A DNA stretch of 27,672 nucleotides from an uncultured Oscillospiraceae bacterium (GCA_900763995.1 CAAFMK010000074.1:1-27672); one strand, 5' to 3'; shown: positions 1 to 8,824, numbered from the stretch's first letter. Numbers and translations: made by a program. The notes: generated by a model not told the origin, from the letters alone.

Positions 1-31
1 ACAGGGCTGCAGCGATATTAAGGTGGTTAAG

Positions 32-57
32 GGTGCGCCCCGGCGGCGGGCGGCACC
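32..57 (+). other. Hairpin upstream of flgB
   Basis: Bases 32-40 pair with 48-57 (nine base pairs, G52 bulged, 7-base loop). No T-run follows, so it is not a clear intrinsic terminator. It could end an upstream transcript or structure the leader of the flagellar operon. Only 94 bases precede flgB in the window, so its partner gene is not visible. Confidence 0.4.
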
Positions 58-94
58 ATTAAAATATAATGGATAGGATGAGAGGGTGGTTTAG

Positions 95-481
95 ATGAGG
101 ATGCTGGAAAGCAATTCGCTGTTTATGCTGGAGCGGTCTATGGATTATCTGTGGACAAAGCAGACAGCCATTTTGGACAACATAACCAACGCAGATACGC
201 CAAATTATAAAGCAAAGGTCGTCACCTTTGAAGAGGAGCTGCGGCAGAAGCTGGAGGAGGCCGGGAGATCCCGCACCCCAAGGCAGGCGGTGCGCAGCGT
301 GCTGGAGGAGGCTCAGGTCACAGTGGCACAGGCCCCAGGGTCGACCCGTCTGGACGACAACGGCGTGAATGTGACAGAGCAGAGTGTGGAGCTGGTGCGC
401 AACGCGTATCAGCTCCAGTATGTCATGAATTCTATTTCCGGGCACATAAACGGACTGCGCAGCGTGATACGCGGCCAGTGA
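95..481 (+). CDS. flgB: Flagellar basal-body rod protein FlgB
   Basis: FlgB is a proximal rod subunit, exported through the flagellar type III system and assembled on the MS ring. The 128-residue length is normal. The N-terminal region (about residues 12-45) has the rod/hook signature, including an NITNADTPNYKA segment, and the C-terminus ends in a heptad-like helix (VELVRNAYQLQYVMNSI) that packs in the D0 layer. The ATG at 95 follows a GAGGGTGG-like ribosome site around 82-89; a second in-frame ATG lies at 101. It is the first gene of the plus-strand run and is followed after 25 bases by flgC, the order usual in Firmicutes. Confidence 0.96.
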   Translation: MRMLESNSLFMLERSMDYLWTKQTAILDNITNADTPNYKAKVVTFEEELRQKLEEAGRSRTPRQAVRSVLEEAQVTVAQAPGSTRLDDNGVNVTEQSVELVRNAYQLQYVMNSISGHINGLRSVIRGQ

Positions 482-506
482 TCCATAGGAAAGAGGAGAA
501 TAGCAG

Positions 507-968
507 ATGGCGTTTTTAAGTTCAATGAATATCGTGGGCTCTGGATTGACAGCCCAGCAGCTGCGGCTGGATGTTATTTCTGAAAATGTGACCAACAGCA
601 ACACCACCCGCACACAGGCCGGAGGCCCTTACCGCCGGAAAATGGTGGTGTTTGAGGCACAGGAGAGCCGGGACAGCTTCCGGGCAGCTATGGCCCGGGC
701 TGCAAATGGGATGGTCTCCAACGCCGCCTATAACACCACAGGCGGTGTCCGGGTGACCCAGATCATTGAAGATGATGCCCCCATGAAGCAGGTGTTTGAC
801 CCCACCCACCCCGATGCGGATGAAAATGGATACCTTACCCTGCCCAATGTGGACATGGTCAAGGAGATGGCGGATGCCATTGCCGCCACCCAGGCCTACT
901 CCGCCAATGTCACCGCCTACAATACATTGAAGGCAGTGATCGCAAAGGGCCTGGAGATCGGTAAGTAA
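507..968 (+). CDS. flgC: Flagellar basal-body rod protein FlgC
   Basis: FlgC is a proximal rod protein that stacks with FlgB between the MS ring and the distal rod. The 153-residue protein starts with the typical MNIVGSGLTAQQLRLDVISEN helix region, followed by a YRRKMVVFEA strand. It ends with the conserved MVKEMADAIAATQAYSANV helix (about residues 116-135). The ATG at 507 has an AGAGGAG ribosome site at 492-498 with 8-base spacing. It sits between flgB and fliE, so identity is secure from both sequence and context. Confidence 0.97.
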   Translation: MAFLSSMNIVGSGLTAQQLRLDVISENVTNSNTTRTQAGGPYRRKMVVFEAQESRDSFRAAMARAANGMVSNAAYNTTGGVRVTQIIEDDAPMKQVFDPTHPDADENGYLTLPNVDMVKEMADAIAATQAYSANVTAYNTLKAVIAKGLEIGK

Positions 969-1000
969 GATACGGGATCATTAGGAAGGAGATTGGAAGG

Positions 1001-1291
1001 ATGATTACACCCATTTCACAGCTGAGCTCCATTCATGGAATGGAGAAAACCGAGCAGACAGATGCACAGACCGGCGTATTTGGCAGTATTTTTCAGTCTG
1101 CCATCCAGAATGTGAAGGAGACCAGCAAAGAGAAGTCCCAGGCCGAATATCTGCTGGCAACAGGTCAGCTGGACAACCCCGCTGCACTGACCATTGCAGC
1201 AGGTAAAAGCCAGGTAGCCGTTGACCTGTTGGTACAGATGAGAAACAAGGCGCTGGAGGCATACAACGAGCTGACGCGCATTAATATGTGA
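1001..1291 (+). CDS. fliE: Flagellar hook-basal body protein FliE
   Basis: FliE is the adaptor linking the MS ring (FliF) to the proximal rod and one of the first substrates of the export gate. The 96-residue length is normal. The conserved C-terminal half is seen: a helix with KSQAEYLLATGQLDNPAAL, then AAGKSQVAVDLLVQMRNKALEAYNEL. The start is supported by AGGAAGGAG at 983-991. It precedes fliF by about 30 bases, as in other Firmicute flagellar operons. Confidence 0.95.
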   Translation: MITPISQLSSIHGMEKTEQTDAQTGVFGSIFQSAIQNVKETSKEKSQAEYLLATGQLDNPAALTIAAGKSQVAVDLLVQMRNKALEAYNELTRINM

Positions 1292-1324
1292 GCATAAGCT
1301 AGTTCGCATGGGCCGGGAGTGAAG

Positions 1325-2917
1325 GTGTTGATCGAAAAAGTTAAACCCTATTGGGAAAAGATAAAGACATCTTTTGGGAAAATTCCCAAAAAAATGTTGA
1401 TGATAGGAGCCGTCGTGTTGGTGCTGGCTGCGGCAGTGCTGACATATGCTTTGAATAACAAGCCCTATGACGTGCTCTTTACAGAGCTGAACACAGAGGA
1501 GGCCAGCGCAATTATGGCCTATCTGGATCAGCAGGGGATGACGGACTACCGTCTGGAAAATAACAATACGATTATGGTACCTAAAGGTCAGAAAAATAAG
1601 CTGACGGCACAGCTTATCATGAATGGGTACCCAAAATCCGGATTTGCATATTCCGCTTACTATGACCATGTGAACGCCCTGTCCACAGAGTCTGAGCGTG
1701 ACCGGGCATTTTTGATTGGGGTTCAGGACTGGATGGGGGCGGTGATCCGCTGCCTGGATGGAGTGAGTGATGCCCGTGTGGGAATCAATCCAGGTGAGGA
1801 CAGAAGCTATGTTCTGGACAGCGGCAATATGGTGGATGCCTCGGCCACTGTCATGGTCACAATGAAGGGGGGGCGGGAGCTCAGCAAGCAGCAGGCCAAT
1901 GCCATCCGCAATCTGGTGGCCCACGGTGTGCGTGGACTGAAGATCGAATCTGTGGCCATTACAGACAGCATGGGCAATGTATATAGTGGCGGCATGGATG
2001 GAAGTGAGGCCACCAATGAGGCCTCCCAGCTCAAGCTTGCGCTGGAGGAGGAGTATAACAACAGGGTTCGTACTGCGGTGATGCAGAACCTGATCCCCTT
2101 CTTTGGAGAGGATAATGTCCGCGTCAGTGTCAACACCACTGTGGATGTGAATCGCAGTATTGAAAATGCGACGAATGTATACCTGCCTGAGTGGGCCAAT
2201 GACGGCAGCACCGGCGGCCAGGGTATCATTGGTTCTAAGGTCTGGGATGACAGCATCACCCGTGGTGGTGATGAGGCCGCCAATGGTGTGCCAGGCACCT
2301 CCAGCAATGCTGATCTCCCCACATACATAGAGGGAATAACGCCAGACGGCACAGAACAGCAGATCTCTACCAGTGGTCAGATTGACTACGACAACCCCAG
2401 AAGCGAGACACAGACTGAGCGTGTGGCTGGTTATATCAGCGACTGCATGGTTTCTGTCAGCATTAACAGCACCACCGCTGGAACTGTGGATGTGGATACC
2501 ATCCGGGCCCATGTGGCCAGAGCGGCAGGAATCAGCGATGAGATGTCAGAGAGCAAGATTTCCGTGTTGCCCATGCCGTTCTATGCGCCTGACACACCCG
2601 TGCCTGAGGTGAATGGAAAGCCCATCCCGATGTGGGCTATCTATGCAGCCGCTGGCGGGCTGCTGCTGTTCCTTATCCTGCTGATCGTTATTCTGGTGCT
2701 GCGCAAGCGCCGTCGCAAGAGAGCGATGGAGGGCCTGATCCCAGAGCAGCAGGTGATAGTACCGGCAGCTGAGCCTGTGGGCGCAGATGTTATGACCATG
2801 CAGTCAGAAAAGAGCATGGAGCTGCGCAAGGATGTTCGAAAATTTGCTGATGACAACCCAGAGATCGCAGCTCAGATGGTGAAGTCGTGGCTCAGAGGAG
2901 GCGAAGAGGATGGCTGA
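1325..2917 (+). CDS. fliF: Flagellar MS-ring protein FliF
   Basis: FliF forms the MS ring, the membrane base on which rod, switch and export gate are built. Two membrane segments are visible (about residues 24-43 and 435-460), flanking a long extracellular region with the ring-building YscJ-like motif (SGFAYSAYYDHVNALSTESERDRAF). The second segment is followed by a basic KRRRKR stop-transfer. The last 35 residues (KDVRKFADDNPEIAAQMVKSWL) are the FliG-binding tail. The start is uncertain: GTG at 1325 sits 5 bases after GGGAG (1315-1319), while a GTG at 1319 and TTG at 1328 are also in frame. The stop overlaps the fliG start by 8 bases, suggesting coupled translation. Confidence 0.95.
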   Translation: MLIEKVKPYWEKIKTSFGKIPKKMLMIGAVVLVLAAAVLTYALNNKPYDVLFTELNTEEASAIMAYLDQQGMTDYRLENNNTIMVPKGQKNKLTAQLIMNGYPKSGFAYSAYYDHVNALSTESERDRAFLIGVQDWMGAVIRCLDGVSDARVGINPGEDRSYVLDSGNMVDASATVMVTMKGGRELSKQQANAIRNLVAHGVRGLKIESVAITDSMGNVYSGGMDGSEATNEASQLKLALEEEYNNRVRTAVMQNLIPFFGEDNVRVSVNTTVDVNRSIENATNVYLPEWANDGSTGGQGIIGSKVWDDSITRGGDEAANGVPGTSSNADLPTYIEGITPDGTEQQISTSGQIDYDNPRSETQTERVAGYISDCMVSVSINSTTAGTVDVDTIRAHVARAAGISDEMSESKISVLPMPFYAPDTPVPEVNGKPIPMWAIYAAAGGLLLFLILLIVILVLRKRRRKRAMEGLIPEQQVIVPAAEPVGADVMTMQSEKSMELRKDVRKFADDNPEIAAQMVKSWLRGGEEDG

Positions 2918-3980
2918 GACTAAGGCGGCACCCGCTGCCCCTGAAACGAAGCAGGACACAACCCAGCGCAAGTCACCAGCAGCAGATCTGAGCGGACCTC
3001 AAAAAGCTGCGGCAGTGATTGTGGCAATGGGTGCAGAGAAAGCGTCCAAATTGTATCAATATATGGAGCCTGAGGATGTAGAGCGGCTTACCATTGAGGT
3101 GGCAAAGCTGGGCTTCCTGGATTCCGAACAGACAGAGGATGTACTGCAGGACTACTACCAGATGTGCATGACCAATAAGGCGGTCACAGAGGGTGGTTTG
3201 GAGTATGCACGGGCTGTTTTGGAGCAGGCATATGGCAAACAGGCGGCCGATGAGCTGTTGGGTAAGGTCACCAAATCCCTTAAGAACCGGCAGTTCTCCT
3301 TCCTGAACAAAGCGGATGTGCGCTTCCTCTACTCATCCCTGCAAAATGAGCGGCCCCAGACCATCGCCCTTGTGCTGTCCTATATGGACCCGGACAAGGC
3401 AGCCGGTGTGATCGCTCAGCTGGATGAAAAGCGGCAGATCCGTGTGGTGGAGGGGATCGCTAAAATTGAAAGCGTATCCCCCGCCGCCGTCAAAATCGTG
3501 GAGCATGAAATGGGCAAGAAATTCTCCAACCTGGTCACCAGCGCCAATGTCAAGGTTGGTGGCATCGACTATGTGGCCGATGTGATGAACAACCTGGATC
3601 GCGCCAGTGAGAAGAACATCTTCGACGGCCTGTCTGAGTACAATCAGGATCTGGCAGACGAGATCCGCAAACGCATGTTTGTCTTTGAGGATATTGTCAC
3701 CATGGATGACCGCTCTGTACAGCGCTTTGTCCGCGACTGCGACACAAGAGATCTGGTGTTGGCCCTCAAAGCGTCCAACGGCGAGGTGGCCAACAAGCTC
3801 TATACCAATATGTCCACCCGTATGGCACAGACCATCAAGGACGATTTGGAAATCACAACCAATGTCCGCATGAAGGATGTGGAAGAGGCCCAACAGCGTA
3901 TTGTCGATATCATCCGTGGCTTAGAGGAGAGAAACGAGATTATTATCTTGAAGGGCGGAAAGGACGATATCATTGCCTAA
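2910..3980 (+). CDS. fliG: Flagellar motor switch protein FliG
   Basis: FliG is the rotor protein that binds FliF and FliM and interacts with the stator to make torque. All three domains are visible: an N-terminal FliF-binding domain (about 30-120), a middle domain with an ERPQTIALVLSYMDP motif (about 145-160), and a C-terminal domain with the charged torque helix (FEDIVTMDDRSVQRFVRDCD, about 252-271). At 356 residues it is slightly longer than usual because of an Ala/Pro/Lys-rich N-terminal extension of about 25 residues. The ATG at 2910 has GAGGAGG upstream with 8-base spacing. Confidence 0.97.
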   Translation: MAETKAAPAAPETKQDTTQRKSPAADLSGPQKAAAVIVAMGAEKASKLYQYMEPEDVERLTIEVAKLGFLDSEQTEDVLQDYYQMCMTNKAVTEGGLEYARAVLEQAYGKQAADELLGKVTKSLKNRQFSFLNKADVRFLYSSLQNERPQTIALVLSYMDPDKAAGVIAQLDEKRQIRVVEGIAKIESVSPAAVKIVEHEMGKKFSNLVTSANVKVGGIDYVADVMNNLDRASEKNIFDGLSEYNQDLADEIRKRMFVFEDIVTMDDRSVQRFVRDCDTRDLVLALKASNGEVANKLYTNMSTRMAQTIKDDLEITTNVRMKDVEEAQQRIVDIIRGLEERNEIIILKGGKDDIIA

Positions 3981-4824
3981 CATATTTAAGCATCTGGCCA
4001 GAGGTCGTTTTGAGCCGTACGTATTCCCTGAGGCGGAAGAGATTGTACTGCCCACCCATAAGCCGGATCCGGTTGTCCCACCAGAGGATGAGCTCGCCGA
4101 TCAGGAGAGTCAGGGACAGCAGGAGAAGCAGGGATCAGAGAAGCCCAGCGCTGCGAAAACAGTGATAGACTATGCGCAGCTGCACGCTGATGCTATTTTG
4201 CAGGAGGCCAACCAAAAGGCGGAGGAGATCCTGGCACAGGCCCGCATAGTTGCGGAACGGGAGATCGAGGAGCTGAAGGCTGAAGCAAAAACACAGGGCT
4301 ATCGGGACGGATTCCAGGAGGGCACACAACAGGCGCTGGCCGAGGGGACAGCAAGGCTGGAACAGGACGCTCAGGCCCAGGGGGCCGCTGTGCAGCAGTT
4401 TTTGAACCGCGCAGAGGCCGCTCTTAAGCAGCAGCTGGATGAGAATGTCACACAGCTGCGGGATCTGGCTCTGGCGGTGGCTGAAAAGGTAGTATGTGTC
4501 AGCTTGAAAAGCAGTGCCGAGGTCATTGGCCGCATGATACAAACTGCGGTGGATAAGCGCAAACGCTGTGAGTGGGTGCGGATCTACATTGCAGAGTGCG
4601 ATGCAAAGCGTATGGCCTCAGTACCGCCCTCACTGACAGCGGCCCTGTCAGCCCTGTCTGACCGTGTGCGGATCATCCCGATGGCGGATGACGAGTCCGG
4701 CACCTGCATCATCGAGATGCCAAATGAAATTGTGGATGCCAGTGCATCCACACAGCTCAATAACATCCGTGGGCTTTTATCTGACACGCCAGCCGGCGGA
4801 AACGATGGTGGTTTTCTATTTTAA
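3973..4824 (+). CDS. fliH: Flagellar assembly protein FliH
   Basis: FliH is the peripheral stator of the export ATPase; it binds FliI and regulates its activity at the C-ring. The 283-residue protein has a variable acidic/Gln-rich N-terminus, a long coiled-coil-like middle with Ala/Glu/Gln repeats (about 70-150), and a C-terminal domain with LRDLALAVAEKVV near residue 165, typical of the FliH/YscL family. The start is a TTG at 3973 overlapping the fliG stop by 8 bases, with GGAAAGGA about 8 bases upstream; no better ATG exists nearby. Sequence conservation is low, as is usual, but position between fliG and fliI confirms it. Confidence 0.92.
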   Translation: MPNIFKHLARGRFEPYVFPEAEEIVLPTHKPDPVVPPEDELADQESQGQQEKQGSEKPSAAKTVIDYAQLHADAILQEANQKAEEILAQARIVAEREIEELKAEAKTQGYRDGFQEGTQQALAEGTARLEQDAQAQGAAVQQFLNRAEAALKQQLDENVTQLRDLALAVAEKVVCVSLKSSAEVIGRMIQTAVDKRKRCEWVRIYIAECDAKRMASVPPSLTAALSALSDRVRIIPMADDESGTCIIEMPNEIVDASASTQLNNIRGLLSDTPAGGNDGGFLF

Positions 4825-4845
4825 CAGCGAGGAAGGGGATACCGC

Positions 4846-6147
4846 ATGTTTCAGCAGATGATACGCCAGGTTTATAACTCAGAGCCCTACAGCCTGACGG
4901 GGAAAATTGAGAACATTGTGGGTATGTCCATTGAAGCCTCAGGAGGCCGGGCCGCCATTGGAGATATATGTCGTATTTACAACGGCGATTTTGGCGGACA
5001 GGTCACAGCAGAGGTAGTGGGATTTAAAAATGACCGCATTCTGCTGATGCCCTACTCAGAGATGAAGGGTATTTCAGCGGGGAACTTTGTGCGCAACACA
5101 GGCACCCAGCTGACCCTTCGGGTGGGGGAGTTCCTCCGGGGGCGGATCATCAATGCTCTGGGCCAGCCCATTGATGGGCTGGGGCCCTTTGAGGGTGGCA
5201 CCTCCTACTGTGTGGGGGGCAGTCAGATCAACCCCCTGCAGCGCCCCCCCATCCGTGAGCAGATGGAATTTGGCGTAAAAGCCATTGACGGTATGCTCAC
5301 CATTGGTAAGGGACAGCGTATGGGAATTTTCGCCGGCTCCGGCGTTGGTAAAAGTACCCTGATGGGTATGATCGCCAAAAATGTGAAGGCCGACATCAAT
5401 GTGATCGCCCTGGTGGGCGAGCGTGGCCGTGAGGTTTTGGAGTTTGTTCAAAAGGATCTGGGGGAAGAGGGAATGCGCCGCTCCATTCTGGTGGTGGCCA
5501 CCTCCGATCAGCCCGCCATGCTGCGGATGAAGTGCCCCTCAGTCGCAACAGGAATTGCGGAGTACTTTCGGGATCAGGGGTATGATGTACTGCTGATGAT
5601 GGATTCACTGACTCGATTTGCAATGGCCCAGCGTGAAATTGGTCTGGCCATTGGAGAGCCGCCAGTGGCCAGAGGCTATACACCCTCCATCTATGCCGAG
5701 CTCCCCAAACTGTTGGAGCGAAGCGGAAATTTCACCAAGGGTTCCATCACAGGGATCTATACCGTTCTGGTGGAGGGCGACGACACCAACGAGCCCATTG
5801 CAGATACGGTGCGTGGTATTTTGGACGGGCATATCGTCCTGTCCCGTGCTCTGGCCAACAGTAACCACTACCCGGCCATTGATGTAAGCGCCAGTATCTC
5901 CCGTCTGATGTCGGAGATTGCACCTCCGGAGCACAAGCAGATGGCCTCTCGGGTCCGGGATATTTTGAGTAGTTACGAGAAAAATGCCGACCTTATTGCC
6001 ATTGGAGCTTATAAACCGGGAAGCAACCGCAAGCTGGACTTCGCCATGTCCAAAATTGACGCAGTCAACGGATTTTTGACCCAGAGCGTGGACGAATCAT
6101 TCAGTTACGAAGATACCTTGGCCAGAATGGCTGAAATCTTGAAGTGA
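4846..6147 (+). CDS. fliI: Flagellum-specific export ATPase FliI
   Basis: FliI is the hexameric ATPase of the flagellar type III export apparatus and is related to the F1 beta subunit. The Walker A loop AGSGVGKST is at residues 163-171, the Walker B region is LLMMDSLTRFAMAQRE, and the catalytic/arginine-finger part of the family is seen in EGDDTNEPIADTVRGILDGH. The 433-residue length is normal. The ATG at 4846 follows GAGGAAGGGG at 4829-4838, itself just after the fliH stop. Its stop lies 14 bases before the preferred fliJ start. Confidence 0.98.
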   Translation: MFQQMIRQVYNSEPYSLTGKIENIVGMSIEASGGRAAIGDICRIYNGDFGGQVTAEVVGFKNDRILLMPYSEMKGISAGNFVRNTGTQLTLRVGEFLRGRIINALGQPIDGLGPFEGGTSYCVGGSQINPLQRPPIREQMEFGVKAIDGMLTIGKGQRMGIFAGSGVGKSTLMGMIAKNVKADINVIALVGERGREVLEFVQKDLGEEGMRRSILVVATSDQPAMLRMKCPSVATGIAEYFRDQGYDVLLMMDSLTRFAMAQREIGLAIGEPPVARGYTPSIYAELPKLLERSGNFTKGSITGIYTVLVEGDDTNEPIADTVRGILDGHIVLSRALANSNHYPAIDVSASISRLMSEIAPPEHKQMASRVRDILSSYEKNADLIAIGAYKPGSNRKLDFAMSKIDAVNGFLTQSVDESFSYEDTLARMAEILK

Positions 6148-6161
6148 GTGTGGAGAGTTTT

Positions 6162-6614
6162 ATGAAGAAGTTTCAATTCTCACTTGGCACAGTGCTGATG
6201 TACAAAGAGCAGGTACTGGATGCCCTGCGTGGGGAACATGCAGCCATCCTGGCCAGTGTTCGCAACCAGGAGGAGCTTGTGGACCGTATGTGGGACGACT
6301 TTCGGTCATACAACCAGGAGTACAAAAGTCGTCAGCGGGACGGGCTCTCCATTGCAGAGGCGATTATCTACCAAAATGGTCTGCACGCTATGGAGCGAGA
6401 TATCAATCGGGAAACCAAGACTCTGGAGGAGTATCGGGCCCAGGAGGCCAGCAAGCGGGAAGAAGTGGTAGAGGCCAAGATCGAGACCTCATCCATTGAA
6501 AAGCTTAAGGAGAAGAAACTTAACCTCTATCGAAAGGCCGTTCAGAAGAGCGAAGAGGCCTTTATCGATGAGTTTGTCAGTGCCGCACGGGTGGGCCGTC
6601 TGGCCGAAGGTTAG
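6162..6614 (+). CDS. fliJ: Flagellar export chaperone FliJ
   Basis: FliJ is the coiled-coil stalk of the export ATPase complex and helps recycle export chaperones. The product is 150 residues, almost entirely predicted helix rich in Glu, Lys, Gln and Arg, without the hydrophobic pattern of a globular enzyme. The start MKKFQFSLGTVLMYKEQ resembles FliJ family starts. I prefer ATG 6162 (GGAG at 6152-6155, 6-base spacing) over an upstream GTG at 6144 that overlaps the fliI stop. Identification rests mainly on position between fliI and fliK plus the coiled-coil character. Confidence 0.88.
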   Translation: MKKFQFSLGTVLMYKEQVLDALRGEHAAILASVRNQEELVDRMWDDFRSYNQEYKSRQRDGLSIAEAIIYQNGLHAMERDINRETKTLEEYRAQEASKREEVVEAKIETSSIEKLKEKKLNLYRKAVQKSEEAFIDEFVSAARVGRLAEG

Positions 6615-6650
6615 TCGAAACCGATGGGCCGCAAGGCCACATCGTTTCGA
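6615..6650 (+). other. Strong GNRA-capped hairpin between fliJ and fliK
   Basis: Directly after the fliJ stop, bases 6615-6630 pair with 6635-6650 in 15 base pairs with two single-base bulges (C6621 and A6639) around a GCAA tetraloop. No T-run follows, so it does not look like an intrinsic terminator. An RNA-processing or mRNA-stability role is the simplest guess. Confidence 0.7.
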
Positions 6651-6682
6651 AATATACACTATGAGACAAGGAGGTGAAAAAC

Positions 6683-7825
6683 ATGACTCAGATCGACAAT
6701 GCCGTGCTCAATATGTTGCAGGAGATCTCCAAGGTACAGTCCGGAAGCAAGCCAGGGAAAAAGGATCCTGCGCAGGGCAGCAGCCAGTTTAAGGACTTGA
6801 TGGAGCAGCACCAGCAGGAGGTGGACAAGGGTACCACCGTGAACAAGCAGGATGCACAGCCCTCTGAGCATCCTCAGCAGGGTGCCAACCAGAAAGAGCA
6901 GGGCAAGGTGACAGAGGATGCAGATTTGCAAAATGCAATACTGCTGGCGGCCATGTCAATGATGTCTGCCCCTGTGATCCCGGTCAACAGCGATGTCCAG
7001 ACTGCACAGGTGTCTCCCCAGACGGAGATGATGGCAGCGGTACAGGGTATGGCTGGTGAGGAGATGGCTCCTGCTATGGCTGGGAATCAGATGGTGGAGC
7101 AGCCCAAGCTAGAGATGGCGCAGGCCAAGATCCCAATGGCCCAGAATGAGGGACAGCAGGAGATCCCCCAGCAGGCAGTTGCTGTGGAGACACAGCAGGT
7201 GCCTCAGATGGGGCAGCAGTTCAACCTGCAGCAGCATACAGCAGACGAGAATCCCCTGATGCAGCAGAAGGATGACCAGAGCAAGGCTGTTGAGGTAGAG
7301 GTGATGAAGCCCGCTGAATACACTTTGTTTGGTGAGGTGGAGACTGCACCTGTCAAGGTGGGTGAGACCTTTGCCCCACGGACTGAGGAGCCCATCGAGT
7401 CAGTTGGGAAACAGGTGATGGACCCCATTACCAAGGCACTGGAAAAGGGCGAGAGCAAGGTGGAGATCCAGCTGACCCCGGAACATCTGGGTGCCGTCAA
7501 GGTAGAGCTGACCCGTCGAGAGGACGGCAGCCTTCAGGTGGTGCTTACCGCTGAGAAGTCCAAGACCATGGCTATGCTGGAAAAGCACATCCACAACCTG
7601 CAGACAACTCTGGCTGGACAAAATCAGGAGCCTGTTCGTGTTGTGGTGCAGCAGCAGGACAACCAGAATCATGCAAATGATCAGTTCAATCAGAATGAGC
7701 AGGGCGGACACCCTCAGCAGCAGCAACAGCATCGTCAGCAACAGAGCAGCCAGGATTTCATGCAGCAGCTGCGTCTGGGACTGATTTCTCTGGATCCCGA
7801 GGCTATTTTAGAGGAAAGGAAGTGA
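6683..7825 (+). CDS. fliK: Flagellar hook-length control protein FliK
   Basis: FliK measures hook length during export and switches the gate protein FlhB from rod/hook to filament substrates. The 380-residue protein is mostly low-complexity and Gln/Met-rich (about residues 20-210), as expected for a secreted ruler. The conserved C-terminal domain is visible at about 245-325 (VEIQLTPEHLGAVKVELTR, then MLEKHIHNLQTTL). A second Gln/His-rich stretch follows at about 330-360. The start is ATG 6683 with the full consensus AAGGAGGTG at 6668-6676; a GTG inside that site is rejected as start. Confidence 0.93.
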   Translation: MTQIDNAVLNMLQEISKVQSGSKPGKKDPAQGSSQFKDLMEQHQQEVDKGTTVNKQDAQPSEHPQQGANQKEQGKVTEDADLQNAILLAAMSMMSAPVIPVNSDVQTAQVSPQTEMMAAVQGMAGEEMAPAMAGNQMVEQPKLEMAQAKIPMAQNEGQQEIPQQAVAVETQQVPQMGQQFNLQQHTADENPLMQQKDDQSKAVEVEVMKPAEYTLFGEVETAPVKVGETFAPRTEEPIESVGKQVMDPITKALEKGESKVEIQLTPEHLGAVKVELTRREDGSLQVVLTAEKSKTMAMLEKHIHNLQTTLAGQNQEPVRVVVQQQDNQNHANDQFNQNEQGGHPQQQQQHRQQQSSQDFMQQLRLGLISLDPEAILEERK

Positions 7826-7829
7826 ACAT

Positions 7830-8372
7830 ATGAGCGATTATATGAGAGCGCTTGATCCTTCATATGCGACAAGGACAGCCAACGAAATGGCCAGAACTGG
7901 TGGAGCGGCCAGAGCTGGCGGATCTGCAAAATCTGGTGGCGGCAATGCCCTGAATATGGATGACTTCCTGCAGCTTCTGGTAGCACAGTTCCAGAATCAG
8001 GGGATCGACAACAATGCCGATACCTCAGATATGCTCAATCAGCTGGTACAGATGACCACTGTACAGGCCATTACCAACATTACAGACTCAACTGTGATGA
8101 TGTATGCCGGCTCTTTGGTGGGCAAGGAAGTCACCATTGGTCAGATCGGCAAGGATGGCAAGCTGGAGGAGATCGTCGGAACCGTCACCGGAACAGGTGT
8201 GGTGGGCGGTCAGCAGGTTATCTTTGTCAACGGAGAGAGCTACTATCTGAGCGACATTATGGCCGTTGGCCGTCTGCCTAAAATTGACAAGCCAGATGGC
8301 GGCGATGGCGAAAAGCCGGGCGGCGGTGAGAAGCCCGAGGGTGGAGACGGGACCACCAAGCCTGAAAGCTGA
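7830..8372 (+). CDS. flgD: Flagellar hook capping protein FlgD
   Basis: FlgD forms the cap under which hook subunits polymerise. The conserved N-terminal region is present (NMDDFLQLLVAQFQNQ, then DTSDMLNQLVQMTTVQAI, about residues 45-85), followed by a short beta-rich part with VGKEVTIG. At 180 residues it is a compact Firmicute-type FlgD that ends in a Gly/Asp/Lys/Pro-rich low-complexity tail (about 150-180). The ribosome site GAGGAAAGGA (7811-7820) overlaps the end of fliK. Confidence 0.95.
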   Translation: MSDYMRALDPSYATRTANEMARTGGAARAGGSAKSGGGNALNMDDFLQLLVAQFQNQGIDNNADTSDMLNQLVQMTTVQAITNITDSTVMMYAGSLVGKEVTIGQIGKDGKLEEIVGTVTGTGVVGGQQVIFVNGESYYLSDIMAVGRLPKIDKPDGGDGEKPGGGEKPEGGDGTTKPES

Positions 8373-8383
8373 GGTGTGAACGG

Positions 8384-8764
8384 ATGATCGAGCGCATTTC
8401 AGGACACAAAGCAGCATCGTCCCATTGTGTTCCGCGCAGCCAGAAGCTAGGTGAGTTTAGCGCCCTGCTGCAGGAAAAGCTTGCCCAGCAGACGGCTGTA
8501 AAGCCGGAACAGAGCGTGAATTTCTCAAAGCACGCCATGACCCGTGCGGAAGAGCGTGGGATCGAAGTGACCCAGGATCTGATCGATCAGCTGTCTGGAA
8601 GTGTCACTCGGGCGCAGGAGAAGGGAGCTACTAACATTCTGGCTATGGATGCCACGAAAGCCTTCATCATCAATGTGCCCTCTGGAAAAGTGATCACCGC
8701 CATTACTCAGGCGGAAATGAAAGAGAATATCTTTACTAACATAGATGGTGCCGTATTTCTGTGA
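8384..8764 (+). CDS. Small flagellar operon protein (Flagellar_put / TIGR02530 type)
   Basis: This 126-residue protein matches, from memory, the small conserved family found between flgD and flgE in Clostridia and some other phyla. The hallmark segment is NFSKHAMTRAEERGI (about residues 46-60), followed by a compact alpha/beta C-terminus with AMDATKAFIINVPSGKVITAI. No enzymatic motif, signal peptide or membrane segment is seen. Its fixed position suggests a hook-assembly role, but the exact function is not known to me. The ATG at 8384 has GAGGTG at 8371-8376, overlapping the flgD stop. Confidence 0.85.
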   Translation: MIERISGHKAASSHCVPRSQKLGEFSALLQEKLAQQTAVKPEQSVNFSKHAMTRAEERGIEVTQDLIDQLSGSVTRAQEKGATNILAMDATKAFIINVPSGKVITAITQAEMKENIFTNIDGAVFL

Positions 8765-8799
8765 TCAGCAGAATGGCAGGACCAAGTTCGGATGTCATA

Positions 8800-8824
8800 G
8801 TTCTTCGCCCGATTGACGAAGGAC
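8800..8824 (+). other. Short inverted repeat upstream of flgE
   Basis: Bases 8800-8807 and 8817-8824 form an 8-bp stem (one G-U pair) with a 9-base loop in the 98-base gap before flgE. No T-run follows. It may be a leader structure; nothing else was seen in this gap beyond the flgE ribosome site. Confidence 0.35.

Noticed and set aside
65..70. TATAAT upstream of flgB as a promoter -10
   Set aside because: No acceptable -35 is found 16-18 bases upstream; the region there is GC-rich hairpin sequence.
1016..2512. Long minus-strand open frame (498 codons) opposite fliE and fliF
   Set aside because: It is a codon-bias shadow: the plus strand encodes clear FliE and FliF, and the antisense product shows no recognisable domain or ribosome site.
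8806..8815. Sequence CGCCCGATTG repeated at 8806-8815 and 10271-10280, considered as a sigma-28 -10 element
   Set aside because: It lacks a TAAA-type -35 at the expected distance and differs from the GCCGATAA consensus; two copies of a 10-mer are weak evidence.
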